Shown: positions 38,022 through 47,066, counted from the first letter of the stretch. The stretch is DNA of 64,000 nucleotides from Spongiibacter marinus (GCF_016906995.1 NZ_JAFBBD010000001.1:124001-188000), one strand, 5' to 3'. Notes: generated from the letters alone by a model not told the origin. A program made the numbers and translations.

Positions 38022-39407
38022 CTACAAATTTTCTTCAGCAAACGCCGCTAACCTAGATCGTTCTATGCCATTTACATGCATCACCCCGGCGTGGGCGAAG
38101 TGCTTACTTTTCTCGACTAAGTAAGTTAGCCCGGAAGTAAGCGGCGAAATATATTTGTTGTCGATTTGGGCCAGGTTTCCCAGCACCACGATCTTCGAGT
38201 TAACCCCCACCCGAGTGATAATCGACTTAAGCTGAAACTGGGTTAAACCCTGCGCCTCATCGATAACAATATAGGCATTGTTGAACGAGCGACCGCGCAT
38301 AAAGTTTAGTGACTTAAACTGTATATTGGCCTTGTCTTTAACATACTCGATGCTGCTGTAGGGCGACTCATCCCCCCCGTGCAACACCTCGAGGTTGTCA
38401 TCAAAGGCGGCCAGCCACGGCGCCATTTTTTCTTCCTCGGTGCCAGGCAAGAAGCCGATATCCTCGGCAATTGGCGGCGTCGACCGCGCCACAATCAACT
38501 TGTCATAACGCTTTTCTTCAAGTATCGCGTGCAAGCCATAGGCCAGTGCGATTAGGGTTTTACCCGAGCCCGCCGGGCCGGTAAGCACGGTCATATCAAT
38601 ATCCGCCTGGGCGATGAGAAAAAATGCCATCGCCTGCTCCATGTTGCGCGGCGTGAGGCCCCACAGACTTTGGTGCATTAACTGCTCAGGGCACAGATCC
38701 AATAACTCAACCCGGTCATCATCTACCGCTCTCACCAAACCGGCAAAGCCGCTGTCATCATAGATGAACTGATTGATATGCACATGGGGAAGCACCGACC
38801 TGCTTAAAACATGCAGGGTTTGCGGCCCCTCCCGCAGGGTTTCCACACTGTCGACCTGGTCCCAGAATCGCCCGGCCAGGTGTTCATAGCCCTTCGCCAT
38901 ATACTGGATATCTTCCAGCACCCGATCCCGCCGGTAGTCCTCAACATTTTCCAGCCCTGACCCCTTGGCCTTCAAACGCATGTTGATGTCTTTGGTTACC
39001 AAACAAACGTAGGCCTTTGGGTTTTTCACCTGCAAGTGCAAGGCAACGTTAATAATACGGTTATCGTTCGCCTGCTGCTGGCTGCCATCCAGGTAGGGAG
39101 CCTCGGTATCGTGACTGATTAGTTGATCGGGAAAGATCGCCAGGGAGCCCGCAGCCTCGCCTTCACGCGCCGCCGGGATCGGCACCCCCTCCTGAATCTG
39201 CTTGGGGCTGGCCTTGAATAGAATTTTATCAATCGCATTGATCGCAATGCGCGCCTCACGGCTTACGTCCTTGTCACGCCGGTCCTTAATGTGATCAAGC
39301 TCTTCGAGCACCGTCATCGGCACGACCACACGGTGCTCATGGAAAGCACTCAGGGCCATCGGGTCATGCAATAGAACATTGGTATCCAGAACAAAGATTT
39401 TTTCCAT
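38022..39407 (-). CDS. PIN-PhoH family ATPase/ribonuclease
   Basis: A 461-residue protein of the PhoH2/YlaK type. I start at MEKIFVLDTNVLLHDP, where the PIN domain (1-150) begins with its first catalytic Asp; the longer frame adds ten residues without support. The C-terminal PhoH ATPase has Walker A LTGPAGSGKTLIALAYGL (about 275-290), a RSTPPIAEDIGFLPGTEEEK segment and Walker B AYIVIDEAQGLTQFQLK. PhoH2 proteins unwind and cut RNA. It is divergent from RNase II, another RNA enzyme. Confidence 0.93.
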   Translation of the reverse strand: MEKIFVLDTNVLLHDPMALSAFHEHRVVVPMTVLEELDHIKDRRDKDVSREARIAINAIDKILFKASPKQIQEGVPIPAAREGEAAGSLAIFPDQLISHDTEAPYLDGSQQQANDNRIINVALHLQVKNPKAYVCLVTKDINMRLKAKGSGLENVEDYRRDRVLEDIQYMAKGYEHLAGRFWDQVDSVETLREGPQTLHVLSRSVLPHVHINQFIYDDSGFAGLVRAVDDDRVELLDLCPEQLMHQSLWGLTPRNMEQAMAFFLIAQADIDMTVLTGPAGSGKTLIALAYGLHAILEEKRYDKLIVARSTPPIAEDIGFLPGTEEEKMAPWLAAFDDNLEVLHGGDESPYSSIEYVKDKANIQFKSLNFMRGRSFNNAYIVIDEAQGLTQFQLKSIITRVGVNSKIVVLGNLAQIDNKYISPLTSGLTYLVEKSKHFAHAGVMHVNGIERSRLAAFAEENL

Positions 39408-39747
39408 CAGGGGCTCTCTACTGGCTGCAAGAAACAAATCGGACCGTTGCTCAGTTGCGCGACGAGCAACGTGGTGAGGATGTTTTGAGGAAGAGAAGAC
39501 GGCGGCATGGCTGCCCCCGCATAGCGGCTACCAAGCCTACAACTGATGGCCCATCGGGCCTTGTCGGAATGGGGCAAACGGCTGCTCCAATAAGGACATG
39601 CTGTCTTGAATATTAAAAGCTACCGCGGTGATGTCAACTAAATCTGGTGCCCAATGCGCCCATAACCTCGGCGAGCAAGACGCGGCGGAGGTTTTCCGCT
39701 ACCCTATCGCCCCTTTCTCAGACCGAAAGCCAAGGTATCTCAACACC
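39408..39747. promoter_or_regulatory. Divergent leader between PIN-PhoH and RNase II genes
   Basis: No gene supported. An inverted repeat with eight-base arms CGTTGCTC/GAGCAACG spans 39445-39471, close to the PIN-PhoH start, and a GATGGCCCATCGGGCC imperfect palindrome lies near 39546. The frame that extends the RNase II gene to 39628 encodes forty residues without similarity to RNase II. Leader structure could affect turnover of either message. Confidence 0.5.
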
Positions 39748-41646
39748 ATGCTCGACCAAAACGCCCTGCAACAGCTAAAGCAGCTGAAAACCGACATCAT
39801 TGAAAGTAAGGATCAGGGCGAAGGTGAGGTACGCGGCAGCCAGCGCCGCTTCGGCTTTGTGCGCCTTGATGATGGCCGGGATGTGTTTCTCCCCCCCGAC
39901 GAGATGCTGCGCGTATTTCCCGGTGACCGGGTAAAGGTCAATGTGTTGACCGATGACAAGGGCAAGTTTAAGGGCGAGCTGGAGAAACTGGTCAATAGCC
40001 CTCTGACAAGTTTTACAGGCCGATACATCGTTCGTGGGCAAGGGCACTTTGTGGAGCCCGACCTGCCCCGCTTTAATAAACTGCTCTTCATCCCGCCTTC
40101 TGAGCGCAAAAAAGCGCAACCCGGGGATTACCTGCACTGCAAAGTCCATCGCCACCCCTGGAAAGATGGCAAGTCTCAAGTAAAAGTACTGAGTAAAATC
40201 GGCAGCCCCGAAGACGCTGGCGTAGAGGGCAAGTATACCCTGTGTAAATTTGAGCTGCCTTTTGGGTGGCCCGCCGAGGAAGAGCTCATCGACAGCCGCG
40301 CAAACCAACGTGAGGACCTGCGCGACACACCCTTTGTAACAATTGATTCTGCCAGCACGCGAGATATCGACGATGCGATCTACGCAGAGGCTAACGACGC
40401 CGGCTGGACGCTGCAAGTCGCGGTAGCCGACCCCGGCGCTTACATTGAAGCAGGCAGCGAATTGGATCGCGCCGCCCAGCAGCGCGCGAGTACGGTCTAT
40501 CTACCAGGGTGCACTCAGCCCATGCTGCCCGAGCGCATCAGCCAAGACCTCTGCTCACTGGCAGAAGATGTTGAGCGCGCCGCCCTGGTTTGTAGCATGC
40601 AAATTAGCCAAAGCGGCGAAATCAAAGATATTGCTTTCTCAGAAGCCCTGATTCGCTCCCGTGCAAAACTTAGCTATGACGACGTCGCCGCCCACTTGGC
40701 AGGAGGCCCTCAACTGCCTCACGCCAGCATTGAGGCGCTACATCAAGCCTGCGGGGCGTTGCGCAAGTGGCGTGAAGAAAATGCCCTGATCATGCCCGAG
40801 CAAGCAGATTTTCACTATGACTTGGACGAGCAGGGCCGCATCACTGCCATCGTCCGCCAGGATCGCAATGACGCCCACCGCTTGGTAGAAGAATGCATGC
40901 TCGCCGCCAACCGCAGCGCCGCATTATGGCTGCGCGAAAAGCGCGGCACCGACCGTGCTTTATACAATGGTCACGCCGGATTCAGAGAGGAACGCCTCGA
41001 GAGTATCGGCAAGCTGGTCGACCACGCCCTGCCAGAATATAGCGACGCGCCGGTTCAAGAACTCGACGGCTACCGGCGCGTATTGAGCGCCGCGTCTAAG
41101 GCAGATAGCCCACTGCCGCTGCGCAGCATTATGGCTCGCATGCTTCAGCCGGGGGAGCTCAGCGCCGAACCACGCCCACATTTTGGCCTGGGCTTCGATT
41201 GCTACAGCACCTTCACCTCGCCGCTGCGTAAATACAACGACTTGGTTGTGCAGCGCTGCATTCGCGCCTGCCTGGACAACACCAGCGGCGGCGACTTGAG
41301 CGACGACGCCATTGCTCAACTGCAAGAAAAGCTGCGCAATGTGCGCCAAGCCAGCCGGCAAATGGAACAATGGCTACAGTACCAGTATCTGGCCAAACAG
41401 CCCTCGGAGCAGACCTACGCGGGCCACATTGCCCACCTCAATGGCGGCGGCTTTACCGTCGAGCTCCACGATAGCGGTATCAGCGGATTCGTTGAGGCTC
41501 GATCGATTCCGGAAAAGCTCAGTTTCGACGCCGACACCCTGCGCCTTTATAACGATCAGCAAAACTATCAACTGGAGCAGGCAGTTACGGTGAAAGTGGC
41601 CGAGATCGACCCCTTCCAGCGCAAGTTACTGTTCACACTCGTCTGA
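39748..41646 (+). CDS. rnb: Exoribonuclease II
   Basis: A 632-residue RNase II. Starting at MLDQNALQQLKQLK gives an N-terminus collinear with E. coli RNase II (644 residues). Cold-shock-like domains cover about 15-180 (GEVRGSQRRFGFVRLDDG; VFLPPDEMLRVFPGDRV); the RNB domain follows with the metal-binding aspartates in TIDSASTRDIDDAIYAE and VADPGAYIEAGS, and the late FTSPLRKYNDLVVQR. A C-terminal S1 domain (GHIAHLNGGGFTVEL) ends the protein. It degrades single-stranded RNA 3' to 5'. The start is less certain than the identity. Confidence 0.92.
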   Translation: MLDQNALQQLKQLKTDIIESKDQGEGEVRGSQRRFGFVRLDDGRDVFLPPDEMLRVFPGDRVKVNVLTDDKGKFKGELEKLVNSPLTSFTGRYIVRGQGHFVEPDLPRFNKLLFIPPSERKKAQPGDYLHCKVHRHPWKDGKSQVKVLSKIGSPEDAGVEGKYTLCKFELPFGWPAEEELIDSRANQREDLRDTPFVTIDSASTRDIDDAIYAEANDAGWTLQVAVADPGAYIEAGSELDRAAQQRASTVYLPGCTQPMLPERISQDLCSLAEDVERAALVCSMQISQSGEIKDIAFSEALIRSRAKLSYDDVAAHLAGGPQLPHASIEALHQACGALRKWREENALIMPEQADFHYDLDEQGRITAIVRQDRNDAHRLVEECMLAANRSAALWLREKRGTDRALYNGHAGFREERLESIGKLVDHALPEYSDAPVQELDGYRRVLSAASKADSPLPLRSIMARMLQPGELSAEPRPHFGLGFDCYSTFTSPLRKYNDLVVQRCIRACLDNTSGGDLSDDAIAQLQEKLRNVRQASRQMEQWLQYQYLAKQPSEQTYAGHIAHLNGGGFTVELHDSGISGFVEARSIPEKLSFDADTLRLYNDQQNYQLEQAVTVKVAEIDPFQRKLLFTLV

Positions 41647-41668
41647 GCACCAGCGCGCGTGACGCCCC

Positions 41669-43063
41669 TTAAAACTCCGCGTGCCTCGGTACGCGGGGGA
41701 AGGGAATCGCATCGCGGATATTGTCCATGCCGGTGATGTAATTCAACAGCCGCTCAAAACCCAGGCCGAAGCCAGCGTGAGGCACGGTACCGTAGCGGCG
41801 AAGGTCACGATACCACTCCAACCCTTCCAACTGTTGATCCTTCATGCGTTGGTCAAGAACATCCAGGCGCTCCTCACGCTGGCTGCCGCCGATAATTTCA
41901 CCAATGCCCGGTGCCAGCACATCCATGGCAGCTACCGTTCTGCCATCGTCATTCAGGCGCATGTAAAACGCTTTAATATCTTTTGGGTAGTTACTGACGA
42001 TTAGCGGCCCACCCACATGTTGCTCACAAAGATAGCGCTCGTGCTCGGATTGCAGGTCTCGCCCCCATTCCACCGGGTAGTCAAAAGAGGCCTTCGCTGA
42101 TGTGAGTATTTTCACCGCCTCGGTGTAATCCATGCGCGCAAACTCACGCTCAGACACCGCCTGCAAGCGCGACAGCACCGTGTCGTCGATATACTGATTA
42201 AAGAAGGCCAAGTCGTCTTCGCAGTGCTCCAGCACCTGCTTAATCAGGTAGCGCAAAAAATCTTCTGCCAAGGCGGCATCGTCGTCAAGGTTAGCAAAGG
42301 CCACCTCCGGCTCAACCATCCAAAACTCAGCCAGGTGCCGGCTGGTATTTGAGTTTTCCGCGCGAAAGGTCGGCCCAAAGGTATATACCTTGCTCATCGC
42401 CAGGCAGTACGCCTCGGCATTCAGCTGCCCCGATACGGTAAGAAATGCCTCCCGGCCAAAGAAGTCCTGACTGAAGTCGACGGCGCCGTGGTCATCGCGA
42501 GGCAGGTTTTGCAAATCAAGCGTGCTGACACGAAACATTTCTCCGGCGCCCTCACAGTCACTGGCCGTTATCAGCGGCGTATTAATCCACTGAAAGTCGC
42601 GCTCAAAGAAGTAGCGGTGCACCGCATTGGCCAGCACCGTGCGCACACGCGTGATCGCGCCAAAGGTATTGGTACGTGGGCGCAGGTGCGCCACCCCACG
42701 CAGGTATTCAAAACTGTGACGCTTTTTGGCGATAGGGTAAGTATCGGGGTCGTCGACCCAGCCGTAGACCTCGATCTCCTCCGCCTGAATTTCCACGCTC
42801 TGCCCCTTACCCTGAGAGGCGACTAGCGTACCGACAACGCGTAGCGAACAGCCGGCCGTTAAGCGCTGCACATCCGACTGGTAATTAGCCAACTCGCCCG
42901 GCGCCACCACCTGCAAGGCGTGCTGGGTCGAGCCGTCGTTCACCGCCAAGAAAGAGAAGCCACCCTTGGAGTCACGACGACTGCGCAACCACCCCTTTAT
43001 CTCGACCGTTGCACCCAGCTCTACGCTACCACTAAGTAGCTTTTTAACCGACGTTCCCAGCAT
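41669..43063 (-). CDS. asnS: Asparaginyl-tRNA synthetase
   Basis: A 464-residue class II synthetase of normal length. The OB-fold anticodon domain (17-110) includes [23 protein letters not shown]. Class II motif 1 is around [18 protein letters not shown], motif 2 around [26 protein letters not shown] and motif 3 is [15 protein letters not shown]. Convergent with rnb with only 22 bases between stops and no clear terminator. Confidence 0.98.
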   Translation of the reverse strand: MLGTSVKKLLSGSVELGATVEIKGWLRSRRDSKGGFSFLAVNDGSTQHALQVVAPGELANYQSDVQRLTAGCSLRVVGTLVASQGKGQSVEIQAEEIEVYGWVDDPDTYPIAKKRHSFEYLRGVAHLRPRTNTFGAITRVRTVLANAVHRYFFERDFQWINTPLITASDCEGAGEMFRVSTLDLQNLPRDDHGAVDFSQDFFGREAFLTVSGQLNAEAYCLAMSKVYTFGPTFRAENSNTSRHLAEFWMVEPEVAFANLDDDAALAEDFLRYLIKQVLEHCEDDLAFFNQYIDDTVLSRLQAVSEREFARMDYTEAVKILTSAKASFDYPVEWGRDLQSEHERYLCEQHVGGPLIVSNYPKDIKAFYMRLNDDGRTVAAMDVLAPGIGEIIGGSQREERLDVLDQRMKDQQLEGLEWYRDLRRYGTVPHAGFGLGFERLLNYITGMDNIRDAIPFPRVPRHAEF

Positions 43064-43195
43064 ATCCCTCCCCTGAACGCGTCATAACCGCGCAATTTCT
43101 CAAGCAATAAAGCAAATAGTTGGCTATTGTGCATCAACCATCTTTTTCCTGTAAGACGTAACAGCTAAAGTTGCCCCCTTGGCAGGAAAGACCCT

Positions 43196-43930
43196 ATGCA
43201 GATCGAAAATTTTGTCGCCCACCGTGGCTGGCGACAGCATTTCCCAGAAAACACCTTGCTGGCACTGCGCGAAGCGGCTCGCGTGGGCGCGGTTAAGCTC
43301 GAGCTAGATGTGCAGCTCAGTGCTGACGGTACACCGTTTATCTTCCACGACCCAGCGTTAACACGTTTGTGCCAACAACCCGGCATGATCTGGGACTATA
43401 CGGCGGCCGAACTTGCAACGATGTCAGCCTACGAGCCCGAGCGCTTTGGAGACCAGTTCAGAGGCACGCCGCTCAGCCCCCTCCAGGCGGTGACCGGTTT
43501 ACTCGACGACTACCCGTCGGTAGATATTTATGTCGAGCTGAAAGGGGAAAGTCTCGCCCAGTTTGGCGCAAACGCCATGGTCAGCGCGGTCACGCAAGCC
43601 CTACAGGGCTACCAACACCGCTGCGTGCTCATCAGCTTTGAGCTCGACGCCCTGCTGGTTGCCAAGAACAACGGCTGGCAGCGGTGCGGCGCGGTTTTCG
43701 ACTACTGGCCGGACTGGCAGCTGGCGTCGCTGGCTGAATTGACGCCTGAAATCGTGTTTATGGACCGCAACTGCGTCCCCGTAGAGACCGATCTGCGCAC
43801 CCTGCCGCTACCGCTGCTGATCTATGAGGTAGGCAGCGCCCTGGAGGCCCGCGACTGGTTCGAACGCGGAGCCGCCGGAATAGAAAGTTTTAATATTGGC
43901 GAAGTATTACAGGAGCTCCACCTTGTCTAA
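43196..43930 (+). CDS. Glycerophosphodiester phosphodiesterase
   Basis: A 244-residue cytoplasmic GDPD (no signal peptide). The active-site series is intact: AHRGWRQHFPENTLLAL, then KLELDVQLSADGTPFIFHDPAL with the second His and acidic metal ligands. It hydrolyses deacylated phospholipids to glycerol-3-phosphate and an alcohol. It overlaps the following glycerol-3-phosphate dehydrogenase-like gene by eight bases, so product and next enzyme are linked. Confidence 0.93.
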   Translation: MQIENFVAHRGWRQHFPENTLLALREAARVGAVKLELDVQLSADGTPFIFHDPALTRLCQQPGMIWDYTAAELATMSAYEPERFGDQFRGTPLSPLQAVTGLLDDYPSVDIYVELKGESLAQFGANAMVSAVTQALQGYQHRCVLISFELDALLVAKNNGWQRCGAVFDYWPDWQLASLAELTPEIVFMDRNCVPVETDLRTLPLPLLIYEVGSALEARDWFERGAAGIESFNIGEVLQELHLV

Positions 43931-45101
43931 CGATATCCACACCGAAGTTGCCATCATTGGCGGCGGCGTTCAGGGCGCAGGCATTGCCCAAGCCGCAGCG
44001 GCAGCGGGCTACGACAGCTGTATTTTCGAGCGCGCAACCTGGGCGGCAGGCACCTCTCAGCGCTCAAGCAAATTAATTCATGGCGGTCTGCGCTATCTGG
44101 AAACGGCGCAATTCTCCCTGGTGTTCCACAGCCTGCGCGAACGCGCCCAGCTGCTGCGCAACGCGCCAGAGCTTGTTCGCCCGGTACCCTTTTATATTCC
44201 TATTTATAAAAATACCTCGCGCCGCCCCTGGCAAATTCGCGCCGGCTTAACGCTCTACTACTTGTTGAGTGGCGGTAGCCCACTGGGGCATTTCCGCAAA
44301 TTGAAGAAAGAAGAGTGGCACAACCTTGATGGTCTGGATACCAACGGTCTGCAGGCGGTATTCCAGTACTGGGACGGTCAAACCGACGACCGGCTGCTAA
44401 CCGAGGCTGTTGTCGACTCCGCCGCGCAACTGGGCGCGCAAACTTTCACGGGCTGGGAGCTGTTAGAAGCCAAAAAGAACGAAGATGGCTATTCGCTGAC
44501 CTTCAACACGGCTGACGGTGAGCGCCGCTGCCATTGCAAAAGCCTGGTTAATGCCACCGGCCCTTGGGTAAATCAAACGTCGCAGCGCATCGAAAACGCA
44601 GCGATGACCGAGGAGATCGAACTTGTGCGCGGCAGCCATATTGTGGTCGATAAACGCCTCGGGCGCGGCGTCTACTACATGGAGGCTCCCAGCGACCGGC
44701 GCGCCGTTTTTGCCATGCCCTGGGGCGAGCATACACTGGTTGGCACCACCGAGATCATTCACCGCGATGGCCCAGATAATATCGCGCCAAGCAACGATGA
44801 AATCACCTACCTTCAAGATACGCTCAGCCACTTTTTCCCGGGTGAGAAACCCGCGCTTATCGACGCATGGGCAGGGCTGCGCGTTCTACCGCGCTCGGAC
44901 GACAGTGCCAACAAACGCCTGCGCGACACATTCCTGATGTGTGACGACGAAAATAGCCCGAAAATTCTGTCGGTATACGGCGGCAAGCTCACCGCCTATC
45001 GTCACACGGCAGAGCGAGTGCTCGGGCTGCTGAGCAAACGCTTAGGCCCCCGGACACCGCGAGCAGACACCCGGCGCACGCCCCTCGCTCCCCGGCAGTA
45101 A
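43923..45101 (+). CDS. GlpD-like FAD glycerol-3-phosphate dehydrogenase, short form
   Basis: A 392-residue flavoprotein. I start at TTG 43923 (LSNDIHTEVAIIGGG), since CAGGAG lies eight bases before it; the upstream ATG has no site. N-terminal FAD motif VAIIGGGVQGAGIAQAA, GlpD block GTSQRSSKLIHGGLRYLE and the middle LLTEAVVDSAAQLGA and NATGPWVN are typical. The C-terminal helical domain of GlpD (~500 residues) is absent; the protein ends soon after VYGGKLTAYRHTAERVL, with a Pro/Arg-rich tail. It may feed electrons to quinone, using glycerol-3-phosphate made by the overlapping GDPD. Confidence 0.88.
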   Translation: MSNDIHTEVAIIGGGVQGAGIAQAAAAAGYDSCIFERATWAAGTSQRSSKLIHGGLRYLETAQFSLVFHSLRERAQLLRNAPELVRPVPFYIPIYKNTSRRPWQIRAGLTLYYLLSGGSPLGHFRKLKKEEWHNLDGLDTNGLQAVFQYWDGQTDDRLLTEAVVDSAAQLGAQTFTGWELLEAKKNEDGYSLTFNTADGERRCHCKSLVNATGPWVNQTSQRIENAAMTEEIELVRGSHIVVDKRLGRGVYYMEAPSDRRAVFAMPWGEHTLVGTTEIIHRDGPDNIAPSNDEITYLQDTLSHFFPGEKPALIDAWAGLRVLPRSDDSANKRLRDTFLMCDDENSPKILSVYGGKLTAYRHTAERVLGLLSKRLGPRTPRADTRRTPLAPRQ

Positions 45102-45154
45102 ATTGCTTACATGGGAAGCGGCGACCCCGCCGTTTCCCATGTATTACAGCAATT
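45101..45154. repeat. Long hairpin after the glpD-like gene
   Basis: Inverted repeat beginning at the gene's stop codon. The inner stem pairs 45108-45123 (core ACATGGGAAGCGGCG) with 45128-45143 through a four-base loop, with one G-U wobble. Outer arms AATTGCT (45101-45107) and AGCAATT (45148-45154) also pair. No T-run follows, so it may be an mRNA 3' stabiliser or a mobile palindromic element. Confidence 0.75.
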
Positions 45155-45336
45155 TAACCCCCGCGACATGATGGCAGGGGCTTAAACAAATGATGAACTT
45201 TTGCTTAGAATTCATTTAACACACTGATTTTATTAAAATTATCTAGCATTCATAAGCTTAATTTTCGCCACCTTAGGCCACACACACGACGCCGACTCCC
45301 CTCCTCCCTGTAACCCCTGTTAAGCCGCTTTCTCCC

Positions 45337-45342
45337 TATACT
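45337..45342 (+). promoter_or_regulatory. Possible -10 box of small membrane peptide genes
   Basis: TATACT lies 36 bases before the first small gene, in a 230-base gap after the glpD-like hairpin. No good -35 at standard distance; TGTTAA at 45319 is too close. The region 45155-45335 is AT-rich and otherwise holds nothing I recognise. Confidence 0.3.
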
Positions 45343-45377
45343 GACCCTGTCATCAAGACATTCACAGGAGAAGCAAC

Positions 45378-45500
45378 ATGGCTCATACATTGACTATCAA
45401 CGAGATCAACAAAGCAGAAGTGGTAACGGATATCGCAGCCCGTCTTGCACTGGCCAGCATCATTGCCGCCGGCTTTATTGCCAGCATCGTTGCACTGTAA
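45378..45500 (+). CDS. Small membrane peptide, tandem copy 1
   Basis: A 40-residue gene reading MAHTLTINEINKAEVVTDI and then a hydrophobic helix ARLALASIIAAGFIASIVAL. ACAGGAG seven bases before the ATG is a strong ribosome site. The polar half contains INKAEVVTDI, matched in copy 2 as MNNAEIYADI, and the hydrophobic halves are nearly the same, so both copies are under selection. One membrane helix fills the C-terminal half. No Gly-Gly cleavage site. I know no family; a toxic peptide, a signalling peptide or a regulator of a membrane enzyme are all possible. Confidence 0.8.
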   Translation: MAHTLTINEINKAEVVTDIAARLALASIIAAGFIASIVAL

Positions 45501-45533
45501 AAACCACAGCAGCAAAACCGAGAGGATCACACT

Positions 45534-45653
45534 ATGAAAGCGATCACTGCAACTGAAATGAACAATGCAGAAATTTATGCTGACATCACTGCTCGCGTGA
45601 GCTTTATCAGCATTGTCGCAGCGGGGCTTATTGCCTGTTTAATCGCGCTGTAA
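45534..45653 (+). CDS. Small membrane peptide, tandem copy 2
   Basis: A 39-residue paralogue of the preceding gene: MKAITATEMNNAEIYADIT then ARVSFISIVAAGLIACLIAL. AGAGGATC lies before the ATG at proper distance. Compared with copy 1 the residues E, N, AE, DI, AR, SI, AAG, IA and AL are conserved at the same positions. The 33-base gap between the copies suggests one transcript. An extra Cys in the helix (position about 35) is the main difference. The duplication plus preserved reading frames argues for a real product. Confidence 0.8.
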   Translation: MKAITATEMNNAEIYADITARVSFISIVAAGLIACLIAL

Positions 45654-45840
45654 ACGCAAGCCACTGCAGGCATACCACCTCCAACGCCGGCAGCTGAGTA
45701 CAAACCGTCGCCAGTCCATCATCATCGCGACGAAATGCCGCCCGCCACATCGGCGGGCAGTCAATTCCCCGCCACACCTTAACGCCCCTACCAGAACGTA
45801 GCACCCACGCATTGTCAGGTGCCGCAGTTCGAATTGCCAA

Positions 45841-46617
45841 CTAGACCGCCCCGCTCTTGTGGCGGCACAACAAGTGAACATAACGCCCCAAGGCCCAAAA
45901 CGGCTCCTGAGCACCGTACTGCCAGTCGATTTCAAGCATATCGTCAACGCTGCGCTCGCGGCGTAATTGTCTGGACATTAGGTCATGGCTAATGCGAACC
46001 CCTCGGCGCGATACCACCTCAAGGCCCACCGCGGAAAGCGCCGCCTCAACATCCTGCGGCCGGCGGGGCGATGGCGGCGTTAAACCTCCGGGGTGTCCGG
46101 CAAAATCCTCGTCACGCAGTTTGTATAAATTGCCCTTAATCATATTGCCCAATACCAATGCATTGAGGTTATAGAACATCAGCGACAGGTGGCCGCCCTC
46201 TTTTATACCTGCAGCGAGGTGGCGTAGCACTTGCTCCATATCTGCCACCCACTCCAGCACGGCATGACAGATCACCAACTGAAACTGCCCCTGAGCGGCC
46301 ATACCTTGAATAGGCGCATGGGACAACGACAACTGCCCTGAGCGGCAGTATGAAGATAGACGCTCCCCTGCCAGATCGAGCATCTCCTGTGAAATATCAT
46401 TGAGCTCAAGCCGGTGCCCCTGCTCGAGAAAGACCTCGGCCATTTGCCCTAATCCACCGCCGGCGTCCCAAATGCTTACCGGCTCACCACCAAAAAGCGC
46501 TGGTAGCTTTTCCTCGAGCTCTCGGCGGCAAATTGCCAGGCGAAGTTGGCCTTTCGGATTGCCATAGATATTGCGCTGAAAGCGTTGGGCAATTCCGTCA
46601 AAGTTTCGGTCGGACAT
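45841..46617 (-). CDS. cmoM: tRNA 5-carboxymethoxyuridine methyltransferase CmoM
   Basis: A 258-residue SAM methyltransferase. Starting at MSDRNFDGIAQRFQRNIYGNPKGQLR gives the known CmoM N-terminus; the longer frame adds 46 hydrophobic residues that overlap the terminator. SAM motif I is VSIWDAGGGLGQMAEVFL, followed by LELNDISQEML and FQLVICHAVLEWV, and the CmoM-specific GGLTPPSPRRPQDVEAAL. It methylates the carboxymethoxy group at wobble uridine 34. Confidence 0.92.
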   Translation of the reverse strand: MSDRNFDGIAQRFQRNIYGNPKGQLRLAICRRELEEKLPALFGGEPVSIWDAGGGLGQMAEVFLEQGHRLELNDISQEMLDLAGERLSSYCRSGQLSLSHAPIQGMAAQGQFQLVICHAVLEWVADMEQVLRHLAAGIKEGGHLSLMFYNLNALVLGNMIKGNLYKLRDEDFAGHPGGLTPPSPRRPQDVEAALSAVGLEVVSRRGVRISHDLMSRQLRRERSVDDMLEIDWQYGAQEPFWALGRYVHLLCRHKSGAV

Positions 46618-46703
46618 TGGGCTAGCGTCAATGCAGAAAATGAGGCGGACAGTGTAGAAGGTGATCGCCGCGACGGCAATTAAGGAGTAAACGCCAGAAA
46701 CCA

Positions 46704-46730
46704 AAAAGCCGGCGCAAGCGCCGGCTTTCT
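46704..46730 (-). terminator. Terminator downstream of the DUF465 gene
   Basis: Minus-strand stem AGCCGGCGC / GCGCCGGCT with a two-base loop and five T after it. It lies between the DUF465 gene and the cmoM start, 87 bases before the latter. Confidence 0.9.
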
Positions 46731-46842
46731 GAAAATTCGACTTCCACTGTCGCATCCAATCCGTTGAATGCCTTAGTCTTCCTGACGACTGCTATTAGAG
46801 CAGGCTCGACGTTGGGCCAACAGGCGTTATCACCAGCCCGTG

Positions 46843-46862
46843 TTGTGAGATATATCTCACAA
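46843..46862. repeat. 20-base perfect palindrome
   Basis: Arms TTGTGAGATA and TATCTCACAA are perfect complements. It ends three bases before the DUF465 stop codon on the downstream side. It looks like a dimeric regulator site, but the TGTGA/TCACA half sites are eight bases apart instead of the six used by CRP. Confidence 0.7.
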
Positions 46863-46865
46863 ACA

Positions 46866-47066
46866 CTAGGCGTCAATGTCGGGAATCATCTCGCTGTGCA
46901 GGCGTTCGATCGTGTCTTTAATGCGTAGTTTTTCTTTTTTTAGGCGCTGCAACAGCAGCTGATTTTGCCAGGGATTCGACGCCAACAACGAAATTTCTTC
47001 GTCTAAGGCGCGATGCCGGCGCTTGAGCAGCAATAGACGCGCACCTGCAGAAAGGCAATTATCCAT
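46866..47066 (-). CDS. DUF465/YdcH-family small protein
   Basis: A 66-residue helical protein. Starting at MDNCLSAGARLLLLKRRHRALDEEI matches the short family length better than the 88-residue frame. The core pattern HRALDEEIS...LQRLKKEKLRIKDTIERL is the DUF465 signature: two antiparallel helices rich in Lys/Glu. Function is unknown. The upstream 21 residues of the long frame are of low complexity. No strong ribosome site was seen before either start. Confidence 0.82.
   Translation of the reverse strand: MDNCLSAGARLLLLKRRHRALDEEISLLASNPWQNQLLLQRLKKEKLRIKDTIERLHSEMIPDIDA

Noticed and set aside
45628-45840. A 70-residue minus-strand frame directly after the cmoM stop
   Set aside because: It begins with TTG without a ribosome site, continues in the cmoM frame past the TAG, and overlaps the end of the second small peptide gene. 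A read-through extension is possible, but nothing supports it.
46618-46755. A 46-residue N-terminal extension of CmoM
   Set aside because: It would be read through a terminator stem and is not found in the known family length.
46843-46862. A CRP binding site
   Set aside because: The TGTGA and TCACA half sites are separated by eight bases, not six.
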